Source of the DNA: Magnetococcales bacterium WMHbin3
GTDB taxonomy: Bacteria; Pseudomonadota; Magnetococcia; Magnetococcales; Magnetaquicoccaceae
Reading direction: 5' to 3'
NCBI GenBank assembly: GCA_002753185.1
Contig: PDZX01000006.1
Coordinates: forward strand, 1-64,000
DNA length: 64,000 bases
In this document: positions 50,306 through 60,842 of the stretch, piece after piece
Position numbering within the stretch: position 1 is the stretch's first letter
How the letters are laid out: every line of letters starts with the position of its first letter
Made by a program: the position numbers and the translations under genes
The notes under the pieces: generated by a model
What the model was told of the DNA's origin: nothing
The model's input: only the letters and a program-made list of their open reading frames with translations
Databases searched by the model: none

Positions 50306-52996
50306 CTATTCCAGTTTGTCCACCGCCTGCCGCAAATTTTTGGCGACCATGTCCAGTTTGCGCGGATCCAGTTTCAGGCCGTACATGTCCCGCAGATAAA
50401 AGACATCCACGACCCGCTCCCCGTAGGTGGCGATCTTGGCGGCGCGAATCTGCACCCCGTGGGTCTGCAACACGCGGGTGATCGTGTACAAAAGGCCGGG
50501 ACGGTCCAGCGAAGTGATCTCGATGACGGTGAAGGTATCCAGGCTCTCGTCCACCTCCAGGGAAAAGGAGATCTCGAAGGGTCGCTTCTTCCAGGCATCC
50601 GGCTTGAAATTGGCCAGCAGAATGGAGGGACGCAAGGTCCCGTCCAACACCTGGGTCAGGGTGGAACGAATCCGTTCCAGACGGTCGGGTCGTTCGATGG
50701 GTTCGCCGTTCTGGGTCTGGACGATGAAGCTGTCGAGGGCCATGCCGTCCTTGGTGGTGGTGATGTCGGCGGCAAGGATGTTGGCCCCCGATGCGGCCAG
50801 GCTGCCGGAAATGCGCGCCATCAGGCCGGGGTGATCCGGGGTGTAGACCAGCATGCGGGTGGCGTTGATCTTGGGAACCTGCTTGAAGTCGATGATCAGG
50901 GACTCCTGCGCCCGTTCGATGAGGATGTGGACGTGCTCCAGGACGATCTCCTCGTCGTAGTGGATGAAATAATCGGGATAGAAACGGTCCAGATGCCGAC
51001 GGATCCGTTCCGGGGCGTGGCTCTGGGCGAGTTTGAGGAACAGGGCCTCCTTTTGTGCCGTGGCGCGATGGGCGATCTCCTCGGCGGAAAAGACGATGCC
51101 CTTGCTCAGGGTGTCCAGGCTGCGGTCGTAGAGTTGACGCAACAGATTGCCCTTCCACCGGTTCCAGACCCCCGGCCCCACGGCGCGAATGTCGGCCACG
51201 GTGAGCAGCACCAGCAGGTTCAACCGCTTGACCGTGCCGATCTGCCGGGTGAACGAGGCCACGGTCTCCGGGTCGTTGATGTCGCGGTGAATGGCGGTGC
51301 GTGAAAAGAGCAGATGGTTTTCCACCAGCCAGGCGATCATCTCCACGTCGTGCTTGGGAAGGTGCATCCGTTCGCAGACCTTCCCGGCGATGGCCGCGCC
51401 CTTGATGTGGTGGTCGCCCCCCAACCCCTTGGCGATGTCGTGGAAGAGGACCGCCAGGTACAACACGGCGGGATTGTTGAGTTTTTGCATCAATTGCGTG
51501 GAAATGGGCAACTCCTGGGAAAATTTGCCCGCGCTGATGTGGCGCAGGGCCTCCACGGCCAGGATGGTGTGCTCGTCCACCGTGAAGACATGATACATGT
51601 CGTGTTGTGTCTGGCCGATGATACGACCGAACTCCGGGATGAAGCGACCCAGAACCCCGGCGTCGTTCATGCGGCGCAGGACCCAGGCCACGGCCCGCTT
51701 GCCGTTGAGCATGTGCAGAAAAATCTGGTTGACATGGGGATCGGCGCGAAAATCCGCATCGATCAAATGCAGGTTGCTGTTGAGCAGACGCATGGTGTCC
51801 GGGTGGATCGACAGCAGGTTGCGCTGCGCCACCTCGAAAAGCCGCATGATCCGGATCGGCTTGCGCAGCAGATCATCCGGATCCACCACCGCGATCTTGT
51901 TGCCGATCTGCTGGAAAACGTCCTCCAGGGGGTGAACGGCGACCGGCAGTTCCTTGTGCTCGTCTTGATACTTGCGCAAAAAGACCCAGGAGAGATGCCC
52001 CACCCGGCGGGCGACCCGGTAGTAACGGCGCATGAAGACCTCCACCGCCAACAAACCGGGGCGATCCTGGTAACCGAACTCCTCGGCGATGGCCACCTGA
52101 TGGCCGAAGGTCAGGCGGTCGTCCTTGCGGCCCGCGCGGTAGTGCAAGGCGTTGCGCACCCGGCGCAGAAAGGCGCGACAGGTCTTGAAGTTGGTGAACT
52201 CCTCTTCGGTGATGATCCCGGAGGGGATCAGATCCGAAATCCGTTCCACCCGGTAGCGGTATTTGGAGATCCAGCCAAAGGTCTGCAGATCCCGCAAGCC
52301 GCCCGGATTTTCCTTGATGTTCGGTTCCAGGTAATAGAGAGAGGCGCCGAACCGTTCGTGACGCTTGTTTTGCTCCAGCAATTTGGCGCGCAGGAATCCC
52401 AAGGGATCCTTGAGGAGCGGATTGCCGTCGAGAGTCTCCTTGTAGGTCTTGAAAAGATCGTGATTGCCGGCCAGGAAGCGGGATTCCAACATGGAGGTCA
52501 GGATGTGCAATTCTTGGCGCGCCTGTTGCAGACAGTCATCCACCGTACGCACCGCGTGTCCCACATCCAGCCCGATATCCCACAGCACGTAGAGCATGCG
52601 TTCCACCAAGGGCAGCAAATGGGTGGCGCCATCGGGCAGGATGAAGAGCAGGTCGATGTCCGAATAAGGAGCGAGATCCCTGCGGCCGTAACCACCGGTG
52701 GCCGCCAGGCAAAAGCTCTCGGAGGGCGTCAGGTTTGTGACGATGAGGGCATGGATGCGTTGCAGGATGGCATCGGTCAGATGGGTGTGTCCCTGGACGA
52801 TGAACTGTCCGCTGGCCCCGGCGAGGTGAAAGCCGTGCAGCCGCTTGCGACCGGTCTGCATGGCGTCGCGCAACACCGGCAGCAGGCGGGCGCGCTGGTC
52901 GTCGGTCAGCGGAGCCGAGCCGTCGTGAATGGCGCGAATTTCGCGATCCAGCGCCGAAAGGTCGAGGATGTCCTCCTTGCAGAATTTCGGTGTCAT
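50306..52996 (-). CDS. glnD: Bifunctional uridylyltransferase / uridylyl-removing enzyme
   Basis: Senses glutamine and (de)uridylylates PII. 896 residues: nucleotidyltransferase domain with GGYGRRDLAPYSDIDLLF, GlnE-like linker, HD domain with LFHDIAKGLGGDH and NHLLFS, and two C-terminal ACT domains (starting near YTPDHPGLMARISGSL and ITSLDRPGLLYTITRVL). Start taken at MTPKFCKEDI; the frame extends to 53071. Divergent from mreB. Confidence 0.96.
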   Translation of the reverse strand: MTPKFCKEDILDLSALDREIRAIHDGSAPLTDDQRARLLPVLRDAMQTGRKRLHGFHLAGASGQFIVQGHTHLTDAILQRIHALIVTNLTPSESFCLAATGGYGRRDLAPYSDIDLLFILPDGATHLLPLVERMLYVLWDIGLDVGHAVRTVDDCLQQARQELHILTSMLESRFLAGNHDLFKTYKETLDGNPLLKDPLGFLRAKLLEQNKRHERFGASLYYLEPNIKENPGGLRDLQTFGWISKYRYRVERISDLIPSGIITEEEFTNFKTCRAFLRRVRNALHYRAGRKDDRLTFGHQVAIAEEFGYQDRPGLLAVEVFMRRYYRVARRVGHLSWVFLRKYQDEHKELPVAVHPLEDVFQQIGNKIAVVDPDDLLRKPIRIMRLFEVAQRNLLSIHPDTMRLLNSNLHLIDADFRADPHVNQIFLHMLNGKRAVAWVLRRMNDAGVLGRFIPEFGRIIGQTQHDMYHVFTVDEHTILAVEALRHISAGKFSQELPISTQLMQKLNNPAVLYLAVLFHDIAKGLGGDHHIKGAAIAGKVCERMHLPKHDVEMIAWLVENHLLFSRTAIHRDINDPETVASFTRQIGTVKRLNLLVLLTVADIRAVGPGVWNRWKGNLLRQLYDRSLDTLSKGIVFSAEEIAHRATAQKEALFLKLAQSHAPERIRRHLDRFYPDYFIHYDEEIVLEHVHILIERAQESLIIDFKQVPKINATRMLVYTPDHPGLMARISGSLAASGANILAADITTTKDGMALDSFIVQTQNGEPIERPDRLERIRSTLTQVLDGTLRPSILLANFKPDAWKKRPFEISFSLEVDESLDTFTVIEITSLDRPGLLYTITRVLQTHGVQIRAAKIATYGERVVDVFYLRDMYGLKLDPRKLDMVAKNLRQAVDKLE

Positions 52997-53095
52997 GTTT
53001 TCAGCATCTGCCTGTGGGTGCGGGTGGTTGGTCAATGGATCCTGGTGGCGAGTGAGCCTTGTTTTTCGCAATTATGTGAAAAAATGGATGGGTAG

Positions 53096-54136
<1,041 letters not shown>

Positions 54137-54159
54137 CCCAATTTTGAACGGTTCATGGC

Positions 54160-55014
54160 ATGACCGCTATTCTGGTCTTGTGGCGCGAATATCGAAACGC
54201 CATCTCGGTCTTTCTGACCCTGATGGCCGCCTTGTTTCTGCTGGTGACGGCGGGTGGCCACTTCAACCAGGACCGCAATCTGGTGCAGGAGGGCCTCCTG
54301 CAAGTCACCGCCGAGGCACAATCCCTGATCCTGCGGCCCGTCGCGGTGGTCGATCGGCTGCAACTGCGCTTTCAGGAACTGATGCGCCTGGATCGGGAAA
54401 ACCGCATGTACAAGGCGGAACTCGATCAACTGCGTCCCCTGGGCACCCGCATGGAGGAACTGGACCGGGAAAATCAACGCCTCAAGTCCCTGCTGAAAAT
54501 GCAACCGGAACCCGGCTACCGCGCCCTGGCGGTACGGGTGGTCGGCGATTCCTCGTCGGCGTTCGCCCGCTCGTTCATCGTCAACGCCGGCCGCCAGGAC
54601 GGGGTGATCGTCAATGCCCCGGTGACCGTGCCCAGCGGTTTGGTGGGACGGGTGGTGCGGGCCTCCGGCTCGGCCGCGCTGGTGTTGTCCATGCTGGACC
54701 TCAACTCCCGCATCCCGGTGCTGGTTCAACGCTCCCGTGTGAGGGCCATCTCCGCAGGTCAGAACTCCCCCCTGCTCAACCTGGAATACCTGCCCAAGGA
54801 CGCGGATATCGAACTCGGCGATGCGGTGATCACCTCCGGAACCGGCGGCATCTTCCCCAAGGGGTTGCTGGTGGGACGGGTGGTCTCCCTGGAAGCGGGC
54901 GAGGACGGCCTGTTCAAGCGGGCCGTGGCCCAGCCCATGGTGGATTTCGACCGGATCGAGGAGGCGCATCTGCTGCTGCCGCAGGCACTCTCCTCGGGGC
55001 AGACGGCGAAATGA
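54160..55014 (+). CDS. mreC: Rod-shape protein MreC
   Basis: Bitopic periplasmic scaffold linking MreB to PBP2. 284 residues: TM helix (~14-34, ISVFLTLMAALFLLVTAGGHF), coiled coil (~65-115) and a C-terminal double beta-barrel (VPSGLVGRVV, SRIPVLVQRSRVRAI, DAVITSGTGGIFPKGLLVG). 23 bases after mreB. Confidence 0.95.
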   Translation: MTAILVLWREYRNAISVFLTLMAALFLLVTAGGHFNQDRNLVQEGLLQVTAEAQSLILRPVAVVDRLQLRFQELMRLDRENRMYKAELDQLRPLGTRMEELDRENQRLKSLLKMQPEPGYRALAVRVVGDSSSAFARSFIVNAGRQDGVIVNAPVTVPSGLVGRVVRASGSAALVLSMLDLNSRIPVLVQRSRVRAISAGQNSPLLNLEYLPKDADIELGDAVITSGTGGIFPKGLLVGRVVSLEAGEDGLFKRAVAQPMVDFDRIEEAHLLLPQALSSGQTAK

Positions 55015-55030
55015 GACGTCTCCCCATGCC

Positions 55031-55534
55031 ATGATCGTCTCCTGGCTGATTCCGTGGTTGCCGGCCGTGACCGTGTGTATGGCGGCGATAATCCAGGAAT
55101 TGGCCATTCCCGTTCCCGCATGGGCGGTGTTCCGACCGGATCTGGTATTGATCACCCTGTTCTACTGGCGACTGTACCGGGGCGACCTGTGCGGCGCGAA
55201 ACTGGCCTTTCTGGCCGGAGTTCTGGTGGATTTTCTCTCCGGGACGCGCCTGGGGGTTCATGCTGTCTCTCATATCGTTTTGGTGCTGGTCGTCGGGCTG
55301 TATGCCCGCGTGCTGCGATCAATGGATTTCTATTACGTGCTGTTCGTGCTGCTCTTCCTGACCTGCTTCGTCGAGGGGATTCAGGTGCTGGTGACTCTGC
55401 CGTGGATGGGAGGAGCAATGCGATGGCTGCTGTTGGCCGGTCGCCCCGTGGCCACCATGTTGATCGCCCCCCTGGTCATTCATCTGTTGGTCATGGTCCA
55501 CCGGACCTGGCTGGAGGAACCCCATGCTCGATGA
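55031..55534 (+). CDS. mreD: Rod-shape protein MreD
   Basis: A 167-residue inner-membrane protein with about five hydrophobic helices (AVTVCMAAIIQEL, VSHIVLVLVVGLYARVL, YYVLFVLLFLTCFVEG) and the family pattern RPDLVLITLFYW...G...G. The last 11 bases overlap mrdA. Confidence 0.93.
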   Translation: MIVSWLIPWLPAVTVCMAAIIQELAIPVPAWAVFRPDLVLITLFYWRLYRGDLCGAKLAFLAGVLVDFLSGTRLGVHAVSHIVLVLVVGLYARVLRSMDFYYVLFVLLFLTCFVEGIQVLVTLPWMGGAMRWLLLAGRPVATMLIAPLVIHLLVMVHRTWLEEPHAR

Positions 55535-57341
55535 TGACCGTGAACAGTTTCGCGGAGATGCGCGCCGCCGGATTCTGCTGGTGGGAGGTTTTCTCGGTGC
55601 GGCCCTGGCGACCCTGGGGGGACGCCTGTTTCATCTGCAGGTGTTGCGCGGCGGCGAATACCGAACCCTGGCCGAGGACAACCGCATCAGCCTGAAACCC
55701 ATGGCCGCGCCCCGTGGACGCATCTTCGACCGGGATCACCGCATTCTGGTGGAAAACAATCCCGATTTCGAAATCGTGGTAATTCCGGAACTGGCGGGCG
55801 GGACCTTGCGTTTTCTCTTGCGGCGGTTGCGCCGCTTCATCGAGTTTTCCGACGAAGAGGTGAAGTTCCTCCTGCAACAGGCCAGCCGGCAAAGATCCTT
55901 CCTGCCGCTGCGATTGAAGTCCCACCTGACATGGGAGGAAGTCAGCAACATCTCGGTGCGCATCCACGAATTCCCCGGCGTGGATCTGCAAAATCAGTCG
56001 ATCCGGTATTATCCTTTGAATTCCTTGGCATGTCACATATTGGGATATTTGGGCGAACCGAGTGACCGGGATCGCCAACGCTTCGCCAATGTGACGTTTC
56101 GTCCAGGGGAGCTGGTGGGCAAAAGCGGCGTAGAACAGCATTTCGAGGAGCAACTGCGTGGCCGCGAGGGGGTCGTGGAAATGGAGGTCAACGCGGTGGG
56201 CCGGCACGTTCGGGAGTTGCACCGCACCTCGCCGCAACAGGGCGCCGATATGCGGTTGGCGCTGGATGTGGATCTCCAGTTGGAGGCGCAAGCCGCGCTC
56301 GGCAATGCCGCCGGTTCCGTGGTGGCGATGGATCCCAACAATGGCGAGGTGCTGGCCATGGTGAGCTACCCCACTTACGATCCCAACCAGTTCATACGCG
56401 GGTTCAATCATGCCCAATGGCGCGCCCTGATCAACGATCCCAGCCGCCCGATGATCAACAAGGCGATTCAGGGGCAGTATCCACCGGGTTCCACCTTCAA
56501 ACTCGTGGTGGCGCTGGCGGGGCTGAGCATGGGCAAGATTGACCCGCGGGAACATGTTTTCTGCAGCGGGGTGCTGGTCAAGGAGGAGCAGAAATTCTAC
56601 TGCTGGCGTCGTGGCGGTCACGGGAGCGTCGGGTTGGCACAGGCCATCACGCAGTCGTGCGACGTCTATTTCTACAAGCTGGCGGAGCGCTTGGGGGTCG
56701 ATGCCATCGAACGGCAGGCGCGCAAGATGGGCCTGGGAGATCTGACCCGCGTGGAACTGGACGGAGAACGACCCGGCCTGATTCCGTCGCGGGCCTGGAA
56801 ACGGAAACGGTTCAAGGCCGCCTGGTATCCGGGCGAAACCCTGATCACGGGGATCGGACAGGGGTATGTGCTGACCACGCCGCTGCAATTGGCCAACATG
56901 GTGGCGTCGGTGGCCAACGGCGGAATCGTCTATCGTCCCTCCCTGCTGCGCCTGCAACCCGGACAACAGCCGGAGGTCCTGTCACGGCTCGCCGTGTCGT
57001 CCACCCACATGGAGATTCTGCGCCAGGGTTTGGAGGCCGTGGTGCATGATCGAACCGGAACCGGGGCCAAGGCGCGCCCGGAGGGGGGCATTCGTGCCGC
57101 CGGCAAGACCGGGACCTCGCAGGTGGTGAAGCACAAGCGGGAGAAGAGCGGGCAACTCATCAAGCAGACCGGAGACAAATTGCAGGATCATGCGTTGTTC
57201 GTCTGTTATGCCCCTGCGGACCGGCCCAAGATCGCCATGGCCGTGGTGGTGGAGCATGGCGGGCATGGCGGTTCTGCAGCGGCTCCGGTGGCCAAGCGGG
57301 TGCTGGATCGCTATTTCGCCAAGTACGGAGTGCCGGAATGA
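55524..57341 (+). CDS. mrdA: Penicillin-binding protein 2 (elongasome transpeptidase)
   Basis: Crosslinks peptidoglycan in lateral-wall growth. 605 residues: TM helix near 14-34, dimerisation/pedestal domain, and transpeptidase domain with the catalytic serine in YPPGSTFK, SxN-type ITQSCDVYF and KTGTSQ. Overlaps mreD and, at its stop, rodA (ATGA). Confidence 0.96.
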   Translation: MLDDDREQFRGDARRRILLVGGFLGAALATLGGRLFHLQVLRGGEYRTLAEDNRISLKPMAAPRGRIFDRDHRILVENNPDFEIVVIPELAGGTLRFLLRRLRRFIEFSDEEVKFLLQQASRQRSFLPLRLKSHLTWEEVSNISVRIHEFPGVDLQNQSIRYYPLNSLACHILGYLGEPSDRDRQRFANVTFRPGELVGKSGVEQHFEEQLRGREGVVEMEVNAVGRHVRELHRTSPQQGADMRLALDVDLQLEAQAALGNAAGSVVAMDPNNGEVLAMVSYPTYDPNQFIRGFNHAQWRALINDPSRPMINKAIQGQYPPGSTFKLVVALAGLSMGKIDPREHVFCSGVLVKEEQKFYCWRRGGHGSVGLAQAITQSCDVYFYKLAERLGVDAIERQARKMGLGDLTRVELDGERPGLIPSRAWKRKRFKAAWYPGETLITGIGQGYVLTTPLQLANMVASVANGGIVYRPSLLRLQPGQQPEVLSRLAVSSTHMEILRQGLEAVVHDRTGTGAKARPEGGIRAAGKTGTSQVVKHKREKSGQLIKQTGDKLQDHALFVCYAPADRPKIAMAVVVEHGGHGGSAAAPVAKRVLDRYFAKYGVPE

Positions 57342-58489
57342 TCGAGACCGGGCAGAACCTGTTGGCGTTGGGCAGAACGGCCTTGAGCTGGTCGGAACGC
57401 ATGCGGCGTTTTCCCTGGAGTCTGATGGTCCTGTTGTCCGTGACCTCGATGGTGGGGTTTGTCATCCTGTATTCCGCCGTGGGGGGGCGGGACAACATGT
57501 GGTTGTTTTGGCGGCAGGTTGCGCAATTTATTTTCGGGATAGGGATTCTGGGCACGGTCGCCCTGGTGGCCGATGAAAAATTTTATCGGCGTTTTGCATA
57601 TTTATTATATATTTTTAGTTTATTATTATTGATTGCCACCATGATCATGGGAAGTGTCGGGATGGGGGCGCGGCGCTGGTTGGAGTTGGGATTTTTGCGG
57701 TTGCAGACCTCGGAATTGATGAAGGTGGCCTTGATTCTGGCGTTGGCCAGGTATTTTCATGATCGTGCCGTGGGGCATGTACTGACATGGCGGGATTTTC
57801 TGTTGCCGTTCGTGATGACCCTGACGCCGATCGGATTGATCGTGAAGCAACCGGATCTGGGCACGGCGGTGCTGATCGGTGGGGTGGGCATATCGATGAT
57901 CGTGGTGGCGGGATTGTCGTGGAGGATCCTGTTGGTGCTGATGGGGATCGTGGGGGCCTCCTTGCCGGTGATCTGGAACAGCATGCATGGCTATCAGAAA
58001 AAGCGGATCATCACCTTGTTCGCGCCGGATCAGGATCCGTTGGGGGCCGGGTATCACATCATCCAGTCGAAGATCGCGGTAGGTTCCGGGGGGTGGACCG
58101 GCAAGGGATTTATGGCCGGGAGTCAGAGTCAATTGAACTTTCTGCCGGAGCGTCACACGGATTTCATCTTTTCGGTATTGGCCGAGGAGTGGGGATTTAT
58201 TGGGGGGGTAACCTTGCTGACGTTGTATGCCTTGATCATCGTGCGGGCCATGATGATCACCGAGATGGCGAACGACCGGTTTGGCCTGCTGGCCGTTGTG
58301 GGGGTGACGATGTTGTTTTCGATACAGGTTCTGGTCAACATTGGGATGGTATTGGGTCTGTTGCCCGTGGTGGGGATACCGTTGCCGTTGATCAGTTACG
58401 GCGGGAGTTCCATGGTGACGGTCATGATTGCGATGGGGCTATTGGCGCACATCAATATTTACTCACGTCAGCATGGTCGATCGGTTTGA
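57338..58489 (+). CDS. rodA: RodA SEDS peptidoglycan glycosyltransferase
   Basis: Polymerises glycan strands with PBP2. 383 residues, about ten membrane segments, SEDS motifs GSQSQLNFLPERHTDFIFSV and LPLISYGGSSMV near the C-terminus. A local run of AT-rich Leu/Ile codons occurs near 57600-57640 within a membrane helix. Last gene of the elongasome operon. Confidence 0.96.
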   Translation: MIETGQNLLALGRTALSWSERMRRFPWSLMVLLSVTSMVGFVILYSAVGGRDNMWLFWRQVAQFIFGIGILGTVALVADEKFYRRFAYLLYIFSLLLLIATMIMGSVGMGARRWLELGFLRLQTSELMKVALILALARYFHDRAVGHVLTWRDFLLPFVMTLTPIGLIVKQPDLGTAVLIGGVGISMIVVAGLSWRILLVLMGIVGASLPVIWNSMHGYQKKRIITLFAPDQDPLGAGYHIIQSKIAVGSGGWTGKGFMAGSQSQLNFLPERHTDFIFSVLAEEWGFIGGVTLLTLYALIIVRAMMITEMANDRFGLLAVVGVTMLFSIQVLVNIGMVLGLLPVVGIPLPLISYGGSSMVTVMIAMGLLAHINIYSRQHGRSV

Positions 58490-58549
58490 GCATCGATGCG
58501 GTCGGGAATCCGGCCCGGACAATTTGTTTGCTTCGGATACGATCTCTCC

Positions 58550-58578
58550 TTGACTGCCAGTTTAGGACCTGATATTAT
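58550..58578 (+). promoter_or_regulatory. Sigma-70-type promoter for tRNA-Lys
   Basis: TTGACT, 17-base spacer and TATTAT, 27 bases upstream of the mature tRNA. Good match at both boxes with ideal spacing. Confidence 0.7.
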
Positions 58579-58605
58579 TGCGTGGTTTGATTGATCTGCC
58601 TTGTC

Positions 58606-58681
<76 letters not shown>

Positions 58682-58769
58682 ATAAAATCAAATAGTTAGA
58701 CTGGGTTGGTTAAGGAAGAAAACGGCAAAAAGCACAAAAAAAGCACACAAAATTTTAGCCGCCTTGACT

Positions 58770-58799
58770 CCCCTGCCCCTGCCCCTGCCCCTGCCCCTG
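58770..58799 (+). repeat. CCCCTG hexanucleotide repeat (5 copies)
   Basis: Five perfect head-to-tail copies of CCCCTG. Prone to slippage; lies in non-coding DNA between tRNA-Lys and the Rpn gene. Confidence 0.9.
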
Positions 58800-58846
58800 G
58801 TCTGGTATCCACGTCGGCATGGCAACCTACTGTAAAACGCCACCTG

Positions 58847-59006
58847 TCTTGATAATAATCGGCGACTCTCTTGATAGTAAAATCGCGTTTCCGGGCAAAA
58901 AGTAGCGCCTCTCTTGATAAAAAATCCCCGTTTTGAGCCTCAAAAGTGACACCCCTCTTGATAACGAAATCGCTTTCGCCGTGAAAAAGTAGCACTCCTT
59001 TTGATA
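58847..59006 (+). repeat. Degenerate spaced repeat, TCTTGATA core
   Basis: Core TCTTGATA begins at 58847, 58869, 58912 and 58956, and TTTTGATA at 58999. Spacings are 22, 43, 44 and 43 bases. Between cores AAAAGTAGC and AAATCGC-like blocks recur, so larger ~43-44-base units are diverged copies. Not a multiple of three, hence not a coding repeat. Confidence 0.7.
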
Positions 59007-59084
59007 GTGAATCGGAACCAGGAGGGGAGATGGCCCCTCCCTGTGCGGGTGGTCAGGTGGGTTGATTTGACTTGGAATCGAACC

Positions 59085-59164
59085 GCATACGGAAATCCGG
59101 GGACGCCATACGCATTTCGGGACGGCATACGGAAATCCGGGGACGCCATACGCATTTCGGGACG
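59085..59164 (+). repeat. Perfect 40-bp tandem duplication
   Basis: Two identical 40-base units (59085-59124 and 59125-59164), each starting GCATACGGAAATCC and ending TTTCGGGACG. Within the unit CATACG occurs twice, showing an older half-unit structure. A partial third copy (GGAAATTCCGAAATC) follows. Confidence 0.92.
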
Positions 59165-59372
59165 GAAATTCCGAAATCGGGGTATAGGAGATCCAGTTCT
59201 TGGGGAATCCAAGGATCCCCTAGAAAGAAAATCCATTTCTTCACGTCGTCCTGGCTGGTAGGATGTGTCTGGCACGAATCGCCCGCGTCGTTGCGCCTGG
59301 ATGACCACATCACATCACTCAGCGGGGCAATCGGAGGCAGCAGACTTTCTTCGAGGATGAGAGGATGAGCAT

Positions 59373-60356
59373 ATGAAACAACGCCGGCTGATCAGCTTTG
59401 ACTGGGCCTTGAAGCGGCTTCTGCGCAGCAAGGCCAACTTTGAAGTGCTGGAAGGGCTTTTGAGCGAATTGCTCATGACCGACGTGAGAATTATCGAAAT
59501 CCTGGAAAGCGAGAGCAACAAAGAAAACCTCCTGGACAAGTACAACCGGGTTGATATGAAAGTCAAGAACAGTCAAGACGAACTGATCTTGATCGAGTTG
59601 CAATTTGAACGTGAACATGATTATCTGCAACGCCTTGTTTATGCGACAGCCAAGACCGTCACGGAGCATTTGGCTGCAGGCGACGCCTATTCCAAGGTTC
59701 CGAAGGTGATTGCCATCAGTATCCTATATTTTGATCTTGGCCAAGGGATAGACTATATTTACCATGGTACGACCTCATTCAGAGGACTGCATACCAACGA
59801 TGAATTGCAGCTCAATGAAGGACAGAAGGAACTGTTTCACCGACAATCCATCCAAGCGATTTTTCCGGAATTCTATCTGATCCGAGTCAACCGCTTCGAT
59901 GAAGTCGCCCGCACCTCCTTGGACGAATGGATTTATTTCCTGAAGACCGGCGATATTCGCGAGGAATTCACAGCGCGTGGCCTGCAGAAGGCCAAGGCGG
60001 TATTGGATATCCTGCAACTCCCGGAAGAAGAACGCCGTGCCTACGAACGCTACCAGGAGGATCTGCATTTCCAGGCCAGCATGGTTGAGTCCACATGGGG
60101 TGCTGGTAAACTGGAGGGGAGGAAAGAGGGGATCCAGATCGGTGAACAGAGAGGGCGGCAGGATGGACGACAGGAAGGTGAAGCTGCCATGCTGACGCGC
60201 CAACTGCAACGCCGTTTTGGTTCCGTCCCTGACTGGGCCAGCGCAAAGATCGCCAATGCCACCTCCCAGGCCTTGGAGGAGTGGAGCCTTCGTGTACTGG
60301 ATGCCCGGTCACTGGAAGAGGTCTTTGCGGACAGGATGAATATCCGGTCGAAATGA
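59373..60356 (+). CDS. Rpn-family recombination-promoting nuclease / transposase-like protein
   Basis: 327 residues of the PDDEXK_2 (Rpn/YhgA-like) family: FDWALKRLLRSKANFEVLEGLLSELL, then the nuclease core KYNRVDMKVKN...ELILIELQFE (D and ExQ in the usual D-(x)n-ExQ arrangement), YATAKTVTEHLAAGD, and a charged C-terminal KLEGRKEGIQIGEQRGRQDGRQEG repeat typical of these proteins. GAGGATGAGCAT precedes the ATG. Rpn proteins cut DNA in vitro and are often mobile or multicopy; the repeat patch upstream fits an unstable locus. Confidence 0.88.
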   Translation: MKQRRLISFDWALKRLLRSKANFEVLEGLLSELLMTDVRIIEILESESNKENLLDKYNRVDMKVKNSQDELILIELQFEREHDYLQRLVYATAKTVTEHLAAGDAYSKVPKVIAISILYFDLGQGIDYIYHGTTSFRGLHTNDELQLNEGQKELFHRQSIQAIFPEFYLIRVNRFDEVARTSLDEWIYFLKTGDIREEFTARGLQKAKAVLDILQLPEEERRAYERYQEDLHFQASMVESTWGAGKLEGRKEGIQIGEQRGRQDGRQEGEAAMLTRQLQRRFGSVPDWASAKIANATSQALEEWSLRVLDARSLEEVFADRMNIRSK

Positions 60357-60368
60357 CCATTCAAGCCA

Positions 60369-60842
60369 TCAATGATTCTCCCGCATGACTTCGTCGTGGG
60401 AGACCACCCGGCCACCGTGTTTGCTCTGCCACTCTTGCGCGGTGGCGGGATCGGCGAAGGGAATGATCTCCGGGACTCCCATGCCGCCATTCTTGTCCGA
60501 CGCCACCAGATAGCGCGCCTCACGACCCGGAATCCAGGTCCCAGGTTGGGGATGGTCCCAATTCGCCCGTCCCATGTCGTTGACATAAAAGGCCACGATG
60601 CGCCGGGTGGCCCCTTCGTTCTTCAGGTAGGCAAAGGCGTCCCGCACCGAGGAGAACCACAACACCTCCTTCTCGCCAGCCACGTGCAGTTGCCCCTTGG
60701 GACCGGAATGTTCCGTCAGGGCCATGCCGCAATAGAACCCCTTGGCGGCAGCCGTCGGCTCCAGGGGAGCGGGGATCTTCTCCTCGACCTTGCCGCAGGC
60801 GGTCAGGGCCAGCAATGCCAATATCCAAAGAAAACCTTTCAT
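60369..60842 (-). CDS. nosL: NosL copper-binding lipoprotein
   Basis: Periplasmic lipoprotein that helps deliver Cu(I) for the CuZ centre of nitrous oxide reductase. 157 residues: lipobox LALTACGK, FYCGMALTEHSGPKGQLHV with metal-ligand Cys/Met/His, and VNDMGRANWDHPQPGTW. The ATG overlaps the nosY stop (TGATG). Confidence 0.93.
   Translation of the reverse strand: MKGFLWILALLALTACGKVEEKIPAPLEPTAAAKGFYCGMALTEHSGPKGQLHVAGEKEVLWFSSVRDAFAYLKNEGATRRIVAFYVNDMGRANWDHPQPGTWIPGREARYLVASDKNGGMGVPEIIPFADPATAQEWQSKHGGRVVSHDEVMRENH

Noticed and set aside
58696-58995. 99-residue minus-strand open frame after tRNA-Lys
   Set aside because: Spans the CCCCTG repeat and the TCTTGATA array whose spacing is not a multiple of three; no ribosome-binding site. 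Treated as non-coding.
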